Part shown: in pieces, positions 51,511 through 64,000 of the stretch
How the letters are laid out: every line of letters starts with the position of its first letter
Position numbering within the stretch: position 1 is the stretch's first letter
From: Brachypodius melanocephalos
Taxonomy: Eukaryota > Chordata > Aves > Passeriformes > Pycnonotidae
Assembly (NCBI GenBank): GCA_013398615.1
Contig: VZSR01003807.1
Span: 6,700,935 to 6,764,934, forward strand
DNA length: 64,000 nucleotides
Direction of reading: 5' to 3'
The notes under the pieces: model-generated
Told to the model about the DNA's origin: nothing
Seen by the model: the letters and a program-made list of their open reading frames with translations, nothing else
Databases searched by the model: none
Translations under genes and position numbers: made by a program

Positions 51511-53257
51511 CCGTGCCGGTGCCTCGACTGACGGCCAGGAGCTCCAGCGGCCAAGTCAACAGCGCTTTCTTAACACCGGGGAAAGACTCTCTTGGAAGAG
51601 GTGTCAGCCGCACGCATTACACGGCGGCAGGGCAAGGAGCACCCTGTGAGTTCAGGTTTAGAGTTTGGGTACCGGGACCGCATCATTCTCCTGAGGAGCG
51701 GTGGTCTGTCACCTATCGCCCTTGGGGAGGGACTATGAGAACGCTGCCTCCCCTGTGTCTGTGCCTCATGCTCCCTGGTACCACCCCCAATCTCCATTAT
51801 AGTCAAATAATTACTAACTACAGACAGCAGCAGCGATGCATCTGAATTCTACTTGGGAAACTGCTAAGTACCCACACACAGGCACTTCTTGGGGAAGACA
51901 CATTAAATAACAGTGGCCAAACCCCACTTCCATGCCTGTGGATGGAAGGAGTGGTAGAGATCGGCAGAAGAATGACACCTGAAGACCTATCCACCACCTC
52001 ACACCTCACTCCCAGCCTCTGCTGTGAGCAGCAGCAAGGAAATCCTTTACTCTTAGTGCTCATTCCTAAGCTTTGAAATGTTAAGATGCTTCTTGAAAAG
52101 CTACTGTTTCGAGCTGCCATTTATTGGAAGCACCTGTCTGCAAAGGGTGGCTGGGAAAGTGATGCATTTAATGGATATGCAGCTGTCACACATCGGGCAA
52201 GCATTTTGAGAGCTCACAAAGCTGAGCAGAGCTCAAAGATAAGCAACATCCCTCCTGCCCTGCTTACTGCCAGGCTGTATGTTACGTGCCCTGTACCACC
52301 CCAACACAACTCAGAGCCTGCCCTAGAACCTGTGCTCCCCTCCAGGCTCTCTGTTCAGCCCCATGGTCTCCTGGCACCAGGCTCCCCTCAGCCCACTTGC
52401 CAGCCCTGCAGCTGACAAGGCTCCCACTGAGGGCACACCACCGATGGCCTGGGAGGACTGGAGCAACAAATGATAACATTTGCTGTCAGGGCTAAGAATA
52501 GTATCTGGAGAATGAACAAAGGCAAAGTGGGATTATTATACTCCTCTTCTCTCAAAGTTCTCGGCAATGCTCTTTTTCTGTCCTTAAAGCTAAGATTGTG
52601 TATTTTAGTTTGTAGGCTAGCATGGGAGAGAAAAGCTGGCCAAAACACTTCCTTTCTCACCAAATGCCACACAAAGAAAGGAACAAGACTTTTCTAAGCA
52701 CTTTCTTACTGCAGCTTTTGCTGGACTGGTCAACAGCACAAACTGAACAGAGAAAAGGAGGCGGGGAGCAGAGGAAGAAAAACTAAAGGAGAATTATGCT
52801 GAGAGAAAGTGGTAAAGAAACCACTGATGATGTAGAAATATGCACGATTTTACTGACCCTCCTTTAGGATGCATATGTAGGATACACCCTGTGTAATGCA
52901 TCTTATTGACTAGTAATGAGAAATAATGAAAAGCCCAAACCAGGTATAAATCCTCTTCTAATTGGCCTTTAAATTGTACACAACTATAAGCCTATGAAGT
53001 ACGAGACTTAAGGTGTGTCAGTGAAGACTCTCAGTACTCTGAGATGGCTTGCATAACTCAAAACTGGTTTAATTAGTCTGGGGTAATTTACTGACTGACC
53101 CTCAGAAATTCATGTTGAACCACTTACAGTAGTAATGTCAATCTACTTTAAAGTATCTAAACAAGGCACTTTTGATCTCAGGATTTAAGCATTCTGGGCT
53201 CGTCATACGCACTATCTTCTGTACTTTGTCCTTTTTATGGATGGAGGCATATTAAGG

Positions 53258-53313
53258 AAAAAACCCAACCAACCAAAAAAAAAAAAACCCACCCCAAAAA
53301 ACCCCCCAACCAA
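53258..53313 (+). repeat. 56-base tract of only A and C
   Basis: Every base on the plus strand is A or C, including runs of 13 A and 6 C. Low-complexity and strongly strand-asymmetric. Confidence 0.85.
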
Positions 53314-54622
53314 TTCTGCAGCACAAAGCCCAAACATCCTCATTGTGGGTGGCAACAGATTAAAATCAAATAGGTGCAAGGGGCAATACTCCCACTCGCC
53401 TGGCCCCTCCCTGACCACCGAGCTCATTGCTCATAGTCAATGATGATTAAATCACTTACAGAAGCAAGTTCCGAATAGCCACACTTTTCAGCCTTGCAGT
53501 ACAGGTAACAGAAACTAGATTATGAACTGTGGTGGTCCCAGAGTTGCTTCCTGAGCCATTATGTCATTCCTTTTGTGGAGGCAGCAGCTTTCATCAGAGG
53601 AGCATGATGCATGGCTGGGGCAGTCTTCCCCTCGGCCTTTAATCCGAGACACAGAGCCTTTGATTTCAAGAAAGTGAGATAAGAAAGATCTTGCAAAATC
53701 ACATGACTCCAGGAGCAGTTGCTTTAAAACCAAATGGACATGAGAGAATCAAAACAAATCCATGGCAGTTTACAGTAACTACCATCTTCTATGGTCTTGC
53801 AACTATAGTATTTACACATTTTCAGACATTCACAGCATGCCATTTTCACAAGACACTCAATGAATATGACATGCTAAAGTAATTCCCTGCTCTTCCCTCA
53901 AGTAGAATCACCCCTTCCTTCCAGACAGGACGGAGTTCCTCTATTTTAATGAAGCCAGTGTCCTACAGAACTAAATCCCAGGAGTATTTTACAAAAATCA
54001 GCTGCAACACGAGTATGGGAAATTTAGAACAAGCAGGAACTCAGATCTTACAAGGGTTTTGAAGCCCAGCTATGAGTGCAGTATTTGGTGTTACAACTGC
54101 TACTACAAAATAACAAATTACTTGAAATTTGGCATGTTAGAATACAGTTTTTGTTTGCAGTTTTATCTGTAGCTGCCTAGACGATAATTCACACATCTCC
54201 AAAACACTGCTCTCTAAAAGCATCCTCTCTACAGCTATTGAAAGAAATAAATCTGGTCAAATTTCTGAGATTTTTGTGACATTTCACAAGAGCCCTGACC
54301 AGGTACATAACATTGGGAAGTCTTGAAAAATGGTTATTGTGCACCTTCAGGGCAGCACTAGGCAGCAGGGCAGCAATCCTGATATGAATCCCCAGTGTGT
54401 TGCACTTGCAATGTGGCTATGAAGCTCCCTGTGGTGGTCCTGCAAATCTCTGAAGAGGAGATGGAAACAATTGACACGTGGTCAGTCGAGACTTGCTGAG
54501 TTATGGCAGATGCAGTGTGCATATGAGCCTGTCTTCCTATCACTCCATCAGCTACATGTGGATGTAAAGTTCATGTAAGTTCCCCACATATACAAACTTG
54601 GCAGAATTAACCAACATGGTCT

Positions 54623-54651
54623 TGATCTTATGTTCACTGATCTTATGTTCA
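54623..54651. repeat. 14-base direct duplication, period 15
   Basis: TGATCTTATGTTCA occurs at 54623 and 54638. Confidence 0.85.
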
Positions 54652-57600
54652 GGAGAGATGGACTTTCTTCTAGAGGAATACTCAGAGCAAGACCCTATCT
54701 CCAGGTTAAGGTGGCCACAGAGAAGCTCTTCTTTCTCCTTTCTTTACTGAGGGTTTAGGGAGACGGCTTTTGTCTAGGACAAATTGTTTCTCTGTGAAAA
54801 GCACAAACCTCAAACACAAACCTCTGAGTCATTAAGGCAATAGATGATAAACTTTCTGTTCCAAAGCAGTGTGTGCCATCTCACCATAATATCACATAAG
54901 TGTTTTAAGAAAATATTTAATAGGGAAAAATTGAAATATGCGTAAAAAAAAACCTGGAAAAGCCAACATGCACTATCATAACCAGACTATTACAACTGTT
55001 GTCACCCACATCAAAGGCATTTAGTCCAGGAAATCTACAACCTCGAGAACTTTGATATCAGTTTTAAACTAGGGTGCAAGAGGGTGATGTCAAGTTGCCT
55101 TGGAAAGGGGATTATGCTCCACAGAGTAAATGGGCACCAAAATCTTCATGGGTTCCTGATAGATGACCTGAGGGAAATGGCTTCCTGCTCAGAGACCTGG
55201 CAATTAACTCTGCATGCATGAACAAAACACGAGGTTTCTCAACATCACTAACAACACCCTGCCCAGTAGATCAAGTCCAAATCAGAACATCAAAGCCTCA
55301 GAGAAATAAATAAGCAAGCCATTGTATGCAGAGAGGCTGCAGGGAAAGGGAGAAATAAAAATTCCAGCTAGCTCCTGCAGGTGACCTGCCAAAGCCCTAA
55401 AACTCTTAACACAAGCACATTACAATGGAACACACTATTACCAGTGATTGCATCTCCTTTCAGCTCTCTCCCTCTTCCTGCTTGGTGGAGGTCATCAAAT
55501 TGAAAAATGCGAAGTTTCACATCACAGTCTTTGATTGGAAGTGCAGCTTTTGTGGTCATAGGCTCCATCCCATCGACTTACCAAGATCCATCTTAAAACA
55601 ATTTTATCTCATTGTCCTTGCTACATTTTTTAAAGTCCTTCTGAAATATAATTTCTTTTACCTCTCCTCTGAATTTCATTTTTGAATTATTTTCCTTAAG
55701 AACTGTTTAAGCAGTATTATTATTTCTGGTAGCACGGTCCTTTGGAGTAGGGATCACCTGTATCAGCCAAAGGGGCCAGCAGCTGCTCTCCAACAGAAAG
55801 CAGACATGCCAGTGACTGCTTCAGAAACTGCTCTCTGCTGTGGGATAGAATGGGGACCCACACACCTGACCCATCAGTCGATCTGACAAACAGGCTGTCA
55901 CTGTCCTGGACTCTCCTAGAATGTACATGTGCAAACTATGAGAGAGTACAAGATCCATCATGCATCCATGATCCACCCATTTTCACATCAGACTGCTATA
56001 TATTCCCAAAGGACCACGTTTCAGCACCCCTGACAGTTAGACAACTATAGAAAATAAAATGTTCCTGATTTTAGAAGTGACACAGACAGTACTTATCCAA
56101 TGGCTTTAAAATGGACAGTATTTAGATCATATACTACATGCTGTGTGGTCAGAAATCATTATTTATTCTTTTAGAGTAGAGGTTTAGCTGTCATTTTCCA
56201 CTGCCAGCCTCATGACTAGAGCAGCACATCACAGCGAGAGCGGCACTCTAATACGCCCAGCACAAACCAGATGGAGTTAAGTGTGTTTAATTCTATCAGT
56301 AGAAAGCAGTTAGGAACAACAAATTGCTTTACTCTGTTAAAAGTCTGACCTGCACATTACACCTGATCTATCATTCCCCTAGATATCAGTACTCTACTAG
56401 ATTAAAAAATTAGAAGGTGGGAGAGACATACACCCAGGGAAATTATTCCTGTAGTCTTAATATTTTGGGCTAGCACCACACTCAGTAGACACAGAAGTAC
56501 TGTGAAACTTTTCAGGCTTCGTTTAAAATACCGTAGCTGGGACTTTACATGCTAAATCGTGCAAGGAAAAGAAATCTAAACACAGCAAGCATCACAGCCC
56601 TCCTGGAAGGATATCTTTTGACTCATAAGGAGAAAAGAAAGGTTCACATCCTTCCCTTCCTGCCCACAGATATGCTCCACAGAGTCCTCTCACATCCTGC
56701 CCAGGTCCCCTGTCTGTCATAGAGCACAGCATCACATTTCTTGATTGGGAGGCAGTAGCACTAGTTCAGCCAGTGGAGGGGCTCTGGGAGCTGGAGCCTG
56801 ACTGGTGAGGAACACATTATCCCAAGGGAAACCACAGCCATGATCCTGCTTAGGTGCACATCGAGCCACTCCGGAAGTGCCCGCAGATCACTTCTGGACT
56901 CCAACTGCTTCCCACAATGTCAGGCAGTGTCTGGAGATTCTCCAGACATTACTAAGACTCTAGTTCTTTGTGTTACTTTTGCCTTCTCCACCTAAACTCA
57001 GCATTCCCTCTTCTCTACCTGCACAGCAAAGCCAGTTTTGATGAGTTGTTTTTTTTTTTTCTTGTCAATGTTGAAATAGTTAGCATTCACTTTTTTCTTA
57101 GCTTTCTGCAGCAGTTTTTACAAAATGTTTTCTAAACCTTAATTAACTTTTCAGAAAGGAGTTCAACATCCTTTGAGATACCCAGAGGTAGTCTCTGCAC
57201 TGTCATTCACAGGAGGTTGCTCAACAGATTGAATTGCTTTCATAAGTGGCTGCTAGAAGGGATGCATACAAATCTTTCTTGTAAAGGCCATAGAGACACA
57301 AGTATTTAGCTCAGTGTTCTTTGACTGCTCTTCTCCCAAATAATTTTAGAACCGTGGAAGTTTAAAAAGTGAAAAACTTAGCCTCAAAACTGGGAATAGA
57401 ACCTCAGCCTGTCCTTTTTCCAAACGCGGTGTCCTTTGATTCCTTTGTTGAAACTCCTAGTAAATTACTAATGAAAAGGAGTCTGATGATGTCATCCTAA
57501 AGCACATCATAAAAGTGGCATAAGGTACATCCCAGAAGTGTGTGGTAATTGTGTATTTCAGAAATGCTCAGTGCTGATGTAAATATCACTCCCAAGTTAG

Positions 57601-59647
57601 CTGTGGTAAGATGAGCAGAGCATCAACAAAGATGACCAGTCTCACAGAGTGATACCTATATTACTACTCACTTTGTGACCAGCACAAATTTTTAAGATAA
57701 AAATGCATGCACCTCAGAGATAATGCTTATTGCATTTCCCTTTGAAAAAGAAAATAACATTTTTCAAAGTAATGCTTCCTGGAAAAAGAAACCCAAGAGT
57801 TTTCATTTCATTTAATTTCAGTTTCATTAATTGTATCTTTGCAAAAGCAACCAAGCATGAAATGCAAATGTAGATCTTAAAAAAAAAAAGTTATCTGTTT
57901 GTTACAGAGATAAAACTTTACAGATGTGCCCTTAATAAATATTATTACAACAACGTACATGTGACCCAAACATGTCACCTGTAGTTGGAAGAACACAGCA
58001 GAGAAAGAGTTGCTTAACTTCTCATTCAGAACAGATTGCTTCCATCCGAAAATTACCTCCTCCACACTTCACCTAATACCCATTCCCCAATTTACTAATT
58101 AAATACTGCCCCAAAACATAGCAGAACAAATTTTTTTCCTCAAGTGTTTCTGTGAAAGTTAATGCATTCCCCTTCCCTCACCCCCATCTGAAACAGCAGA
58201 AACAGACTGACTTTTAGTCCCACAAGGATTCAGAACTGAGCTTAGGCTTTGCACTTTTTAAGCTTATGTTGGAAGTCACATAAATATATTGGCAGCAAAG
58301 GAGTAGGTGGGCCTAGTTAATGCAGAAGCTGACCAAAGAAACCTGCCTGATGGTCTCAGCTAGGCACAGGTGACCAGATGTGATAATTTGATGTTTGCTC
58401 GCATATCATGTCAGCCTGAGGTCAATTCTCCCTCCTACAGCCACTGGAGAACAATGTACTGGCATCAACCTCTTCTTTCACATCAGTTGCTGTTGGGGTA
58501 ATTCCTGCTCCATCACCAGGGCTTCTCCTCTTGCTTCTATCCCTAGAAACAGCTCTCATCAGCTCTCTTCCCTCACTTTCCAAAAAGCTGCCCCATCTTT
58601 CCTTTTAAATGCTTTCTGCCCATTCTCCAAAGCACCACCTCTGACTAAAAATGGGTGTCCTCCCCATGTCAGAGCTGCACTCCTGGCTGACCTGTGTGCC
58701 AGGCAGCAAGCCCAGATATGTACATAAAGAGAGAGTTTGTGGAAAAACAAATGGCAGTTGACCAGCAAGCAGGAAAGCAGTTGTGTTGAAACTTCTGTTG
58801 TAATGATTAGTGATCAAAAATCACAGCTGTCAGGCACCGGAATATTGCTCTTGCATTTAAATATAATTTTGGTGTGCTCCAGCTTCAATTGTCTAAGTCA
58901 TTAGGGTGCACTTAGGTCACATCTTCATCCTTTTATTGAAAAATAAACCCCATAATTTACATTTCCATTATTTAAAAAACAGCAGCAAATCGAAGTTTTT
59001 ACATCACTGGCTGCAGGTGCTAGGATGTTAAATAAATCATCAAGCCAGTGATGAAATCTGGTGCATTCACAAGACTCTGACAATGTAGTCAAGATGATAA
59101 GTATTCATTTCAGCTGTGCCTGTAAACACAGGCATGAGCTTGATTCACAGAGCCTGTGCTCCTCTAGAGAAGCCTTATTCTTCACTGCCCAGCAAGCTGT
59201 ACCATCAATCACTCTGGACTCTCTCTCAAATCAGAGTTTCAAATTGCCATGGAAAAGCATAATAAAATCTGCTTTGCACTCACTAACAAGAGTTATGAAA
59301 GAAGTGGAGAATCATATCCAATCTGTACCTTTCATTTTTCCTAAACTGTTAATGGCACATTTCACTTCATAAAACTTCATTGAATACTGGAGAAAAGAGA
59401 GAAACATCTCTATAGAAGCAGGCCCACACTGCACTCCATGTCCATAAATTCATTGAAGGGGCACGAGACACTTATTACTTCTGCAACACAGCGAGGAGGG
59501 GGAGTAATTCCAAGGAGCAGCTGCTTCCAGTTAGGGTAGCTCAGCTGGAAAGGAGAGGTGCCTGTCAAAGTAATTAAAATGAGAAGAAGCCATTTATCCG
59601 AGGCTCCAGCTTTTAAGCACTGGCCAACCCCCTCCCAAAAGGTAATT

Positions 59648-59673
59648 AAAAAAAAGAGGAAAAAAAAAAAAAA
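59648..59673 (+). repeat. Purine-only A-rich tract
   Basis: A runs interrupted only by a few G residues. Low-complexity. Confidence 0.8.
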
Positions 59674-61759
59674 GACAAGTGAAAACAGGCTTAAGCATTG
59701 CTGAAAACATATCTCCAAGCTATTCTCTCAATAAATATTTTGGGAAGTTCATGAACAGAAGGGTTATTGTGACTGTGGTGGTGTGAGTGGGAGGAATTAA
59801 CCCTCCACAACTCAACCAACTGCATCAATGATGATAAAACAGCCCTTGAGGGCAGTGAGCTTACTGCACTAGCTCCATGTTGATGAAGTTTTACAGGGAA
59901 GTGTTTTTGTTTAAGTATATGTAGAGTAGGCTGGAAGCTCTAGTTCTCAGGAAAAAAAAAAGAATTCTCATTTGCAAGGATTTAATAATTACGCAATTCT
60001 ATTTTAGAAGGCCAAATATGCTGCTCCAATACAATGTGTATCCTGTAGCAACATATGACTAACAAAAAGTGAGACTTGGGTTTTTGAAAATTACTAATAC
60101 ACTTGATCCCAGCAGTACATCACACGTTCCTTTTGACTTCTGTGGGAAGATGCAATTTGTGAGAATAAATTTAAACAAACAACTGTTGCTTGGGTAGATG
60201 AAGGTTAAAGGGACTGGAAAGGATGCAGCGATTATCTGAGAGCATGAAGGGTGTGTAAACACCAAGGGGAAAGCCAGATTGCAGACGAAAGCTCAGGAGG
60301 GTGTTACTCAGGGCAATGAGATAAATGTATGTGGTTTTAAGCCCTGAAATACTGCCTCATAAAATGATGACATTATTTGTGTATACAAACTTGTCACTTT
60401 GGTCATTGCTGTGTGTCACTGAGGACAGAATATGTGAAAGGGAATTAAAAGGAATGAAAAAAAATTTGCTCTATTAGTGAGGGGAATATAAGAGAGAGCA
60501 GTAGTAACCCTTTGTCTTAGGGACAAGCCAAGTGACCTTATGGATTCACTCCATATTTGCTGTCCCTACTGCAGCAGGGATGGGCGGTGAGCCCACAGGG
60601 CTTTGGGCTAGATACAATCCATGACTTAATTTCACATGACTTGCAGCTCCATGAATTATGTTGGGTGGTTTTAATGGATGATTCTAATGGGTATGCTATC
60701 TGAGCAATTGCTCAGAAGTCTGAAAAGCCTATGTGGCCCTTAGGTTTCCCATGGTAACACATGAGGCATTTAGGTAATACATAAGCACACAGTAAGATGT
60801 CAGCAAGGTATTAGGTCTCATGTAGACAATTTTCATTACTCACCAAATTTCAGGGGTTTAGATAGTAATCTAAATCTCCTAGAGATAAAAATTACTACAT
60901 TATTTTATATTATTATTCATTTATTATATTTGTATATGTAAACTGCATGTGCAGACAGATCTAAGGAAAGATTGCTTTTGACTAGTCAAAAAGACAAATT
61001 CCTTACCTCCTAAAAGCATTCTCCAAGTGTTGTGATGCCTTTTTAACTCCCACATTTTCCAAATACATACTAATAGATATGGACTTCTTACGAATAGAAA
61101 GGAAATATAATTATTGTCTTGGATAGTTACTTAATTCAGTTTTCAGTGTACAAAACATGATTTAACATATGCTTTTTATTGCCTGTACGTGCCTAACTAG
61201 TGTTTATGTTTGTCTGCAAACAGAAAATAATTCAAAGGACCTCCCAAACATGCACAATATTATCCTGATCTGTAAATTTCAGCAAGGGAGAAATTGATTT
61301 TAAATATTTTAGCACCCATTTCCCAAAGAAGTGTGTGTGTACACAGGTAACAGAGGTGAAATAGCTGGATTGTTTTATACAGATGCACGAGAAAGGATTT
61401 TTAAAGGCTTCAGGCATGACAGAAAATTCAGGGCAGTGTCAAAGGGCTAAATAGTATTAGAGTACTTAGTGAGCCTGGTGGTTTCAAATAAGCTTAACCT
61501 GCTCATTTTCATCCAAGAATACCCAGGCTTGGCTTCAAGATACAAGGATTTTGGCAGTAATAATGACTGCTGTCTCCATCTCTTGTTCTCACTCCTGTGC
61601 CATGGAAATTACAAATGAGGGCTCATGAAAAAGAGAGTTCAAGAAGGCTAAGAGAGGGCAAGCACAGGGCTGGAAAGACACACACATGAGTTATATAATG
61701 TTTCTTTTTCTACCCCATTATCCTGTAAGAGTTTTAAACAGCCAAAGGGATTTGACAAT

Positions 61760-62640
61760 AATTAATTTTGTCAAATCAATCTAATTTTCTACTTTGGAGG
61801 ATAATTGGTAGTGGATAAGAAGTAGCAGCAGCTGGAATACATATTGAATTTAATAAGGTTTCCACCTTATTCAACACAGCTCATGCCATTATAAGGTGGT
61901 ACACAAGCAGTTGAAAGAAACACTTTCAGAGATAAGTTTTCAGTGGTTGGCACCAAAGGGGAAAAATATATTGAGTGAGGTTTTGCAGGGATCTGTTTTC
62001 AGTATTTTAATTAACAGACTGTCCAGTAGAATAGAGAATATGCTCATTAAATTTACAGATGACAGACGGCTCAGAATGCTTGAAAATAGTTCCTGAACAT
62101 GCATCAGAAAAAGTCATATTGCTTTAGAAGAGCAAGTTTCATAGGAGGACATACCCAGCACAGCCAGTAGGATACAGAACCACGTGCAAGACACAGCAAT
62201 CTGTGCCCTGCTCACCAAGCCCAAACCATCTGCTGGAGTTCTGAGTTGTGTTTTGATCGATCCAGAGTGCCCTAGATGTCAAGACTGTCATGGACTAACG
62301 AGAGAAAATGTAGAAGACAACCACATAAATGAGATGTTTACAAGCAGAGATTGAAGGAATGAGGCTGCTCTATCCAAGACAAAAGAAGATTGCCGGAGAA
62401 TAGGAAAATAATTTTCAGATACGTAAAAACCTTTGCTTCACTAAGAAAAACAAACTTCTCTATCTGTTGGGGATAGGGCAAGAATGAACAGGTTTAATTG
62501 CAGCTGGGGCAATGTTCAGTTAAACATTAGAAAAAGCTTTCTAACTGCAAGGTTCATAAAAGTAATGGAATTGATTGCCTGGGGTCAGTGTGGTGCCTTC
62601 ATCACTGTTTAACCTGTTCTTGAGAGCCTCCCAACATCCC
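61760..62640 (+). mobile_element. Ancient CR1 LINE with reverse-transcriptase remnant
   Basis: It runs in plus orientation through the end of the reverse-transcriptase region into the 3' end. Landmarks are GTCAAATCAATCTAATTTTC near 61770, CATTATAAGGTGGTACACAA near 61888, GCAGGGATCTGTTTTCAG near 61986, and ATTAAATTTACAGATGACAG near 62046, which still encodes an LIKFTDD segment corresponding to the RT motif F-A-D-D. The 3' side has AACATTAGAAAAAGCTTTCT near 62524 and TGGAATTGATTGCCTGGGGT near 62566. Stops and frameshifts break the frame, so it is long inactive. Confidence 0.85.
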
Positions 62641-64000
62641 ATTATTTTGGTACATTAACGGATTCTGCTCTGGGGCTTAGAGTTGGCCACATTGCCTCTT
62701 AAGATTTCGCCAGTCTTTTTTTTTTTTAATAAATACCTTTTGTATTTTAATTCTCTAAAGCCAGACTGTGAAAGTCCTTTGCACAGCAGCCAGCACTCAC
62801 TCCAAAGGATGTCTGAAAGGTACTCGTGCCAAATACAATGCTGCAAGTTAGAATTAGAGTTTACAGGTATCAAGGATACCACAAAGGCCATTGAAATGCT
62901 TTGCATGCCAGTGCCACAGAAACAACCATTGTCACCCGGAGAACTGGAGAATTTTTATACAGGCTGTTAGTAAATCCTATAATTTTGCTATTGAACTGAA
63001 GATCTACCCCAGAGTTTGCAACCACCTGGCCTGTTTTTAACATTAACATTTGCACAAGATGTTTCAGTGGCTGTGGCAGCATGTAACTGATATGACTGAG
63101 GATGGCAGTTGCCAGAGGGACAGGCTGCTGCACAAGGAAGCCAAGAATCTCAAACTCAATATGCTTCACAAGAATAATTCTAAAAATTACAGCTGCTCAC
63201 GGGCAAGGGGTTTGTTTGTTCACTTATACTCCGACTGAAATGCATTAAATACTTGTTTGGATATTCCTACTCCTCTTAGTCATATCCAGTGACAACCACT
63301 ATTAATTACAGCTACCTTTCTGAAAGTAAAATCATCACCTGCTTTCTCAAAGCAGGCAATTGCTGGGGAAACATATGTATCTTCCAGGATTTAAATGCTG
63401 GAAGCACAGTGCAAATGTGGCTTTCTTGTGTAAACCAGACCTGCCAGGGAGTGTACAACCTTCAGGAGAAGTTACATTTGAAACAGTTATTATGTGTTTT
63501 TGTGTGAGATATATGTATGTGTAAGAACTGAGCATGATGGTAGCATGTCAAGATCAGCAGAAATAATTGGGACAAATTTTCTTCTCACCCACCAGCCTCT
63601 TGGAAGTAAGATCTTCACCATTTCTGGAATCCCAAACCTGGACATTTGCAAAATCTCTCCCTTACGAGTGTGAAATGGAAAGAAGGCATGGAGGGATGTG
63701 TGCATACATCTCCAGAGACAGCATTTCACAGACATCTTTGTGTTTTTTACACAAACTCAATTACATCTGTCACTATGGGATTTCACAGACAGTGCTGCTA
63801 TTTATATTAAAATACATGCACACAATAACATCTGTGGCTCTACCTAACACAGTGTATGGCAGCCAAGTCAACAGCAAGTGACCAACCTGCCAAAATGGCA
63901 AATTCAGCACCAAGAAGGTATGAATTCACAAGAGGTTTTACAGGCCAGTCAGTGAGTTACCGCTCTCACTCTTGATCTGGCTGTGCTGGATCGAAGCTGC
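62641..64000. other. Stretch without recognised features
   Basis: AT-rich DNA. Short frames only, without recognisable domains. No SASH1 exon 1 candidate seen before the window ends. Confidence 0.55.

Larger units (their letters stand above)
50780..51740. promoter_or_regulatory. CpG island, candidate promoter / first-exon region
   Basis: CpG dinucleotides are abundant here and rare on either side, where the sequence returns abruptly to AT-rich intron-like DNA. It contains GC-box-like GGGCGGG at 51329-51335, CRE-like GACGTACGT and many GCG motifs. It is about 22 kb upstream of the SASH1 exon in the right direction to be its promoter. I searched the minus strand for the end of SASH1 exon 1 (an SRLWTDVMGIL-type segment followed by GT) and did not find it, but 100 Ns lie inside the island. 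On the plus strand CCT|GTGAGT at 51643-51651 is a donor-like site, so a divergent transcript is possible. Reading frames across the island are long only because GC-rich DNA has few stops; I do not call any of them a gene. Confidence 0.75.
51741..61759. other. Stretch without recognised genes
   Basis: Intron 1 or 5' flank of SASH1. It holds an A/C-only tract (53258-53313), a 14-base direct duplication (54623-54651) and a purine/poly(A) tract (59648-59673). Frames up to 110 codons have no recognisable domains. Confidence 0.55.

Noticed and set aside
50838..51554. 238-codon minus-strand frame in the CpG island as SASH1 exon 1
   Set aside because: It also spans the gap and lacks the acidic E-P repeat and the LWTDVMGIL-like end expected for SASH1 exon 1. 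No donor in the right phase is evident.
50928..51845. 305-codon plus-strand frame across the CpG island
   Set aside because: It spans the 100-N gap, so one third of its continuity is unproven, and GC-rich DNA has few stops by chance. The peptide has no recognisable domain.
1..64000. CRISPR array, bacterial operon, phage or plasmid features
   Set aside because: No spaced direct-repeat array, no clustered long frames and no ribosome-binding sites. The intron/repeat structure is vertebrate.

Overview
The window is non-coding-rich vertebrate DNA and most likely comes from a songbird (oscine passerine). Three things point there. CR1-type LINE remnants are the dominant repeat. There is a retroviral LTR of a type I know as common in songbirds. 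Near 20.0 kb lies a tRNA-Ile-headed SINE with a CR1 tail, an architecture known as TguSINE1 and described from passerines. No bacterial-style gene organisation is present, and nearly all open reading frames are chance frames in introns or repeats.

The only protein-coding sequence I can support is one 129-base exon on the minus strand at 28654-28782. It encodes 43 in-frame residues that match the N-terminal region of SASH1 (SAM and SH3 domain-containing protein 1), and it has a good acceptor and donor. SASH1 therefore runs from high to low coordinates. Bases 1-28653 are intron 2 (no further exon recognised), and 28783 upward is intron 1 and/or the 5' flank. A CpG island at about 50.8-51.74 kb, broken by a 100-N gap, is a candidate promoter or first-exon region about 22 kb upstream of the exon. 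I could not identify the SASH1 first coding exon in the sequenced part of the island.

Layout: 0-4.3 kb intron; 4.47-5.68 kb the 3' end of a degraded endogenous retrovirus plus LTR, next to an assembly gap in a 48-base tandem repeat; 5.7-24.5 kb intron with an ancient CR1 (13.5 kb), the SINE (20.0 kb) and a 40-base T run (23.3 kb); 24.56-25.42 kb a long CR1 in minus orientation; 28 kb a CR1 fragment and the SASH1 exon; 39.3-39.6 kb a CR1 3' end; 42.07-42.75 kb an unrecognised element with 76-base terminal inverted repeats; 48.3-49.1 kb two CR1 copies tail to tail; 50.8-51.74 kb the CpG island; 61.76-62.64 kb an old CR1 with a decayed reverse-transcriptase segment.

The most unusual item is the inverted-repeat element at 42.07-42.75 kb. 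Its arms match at 72 of 76 positions, and all four mismatches are complementary transversions (T/A once, C/G three times). I do not recognise its family.
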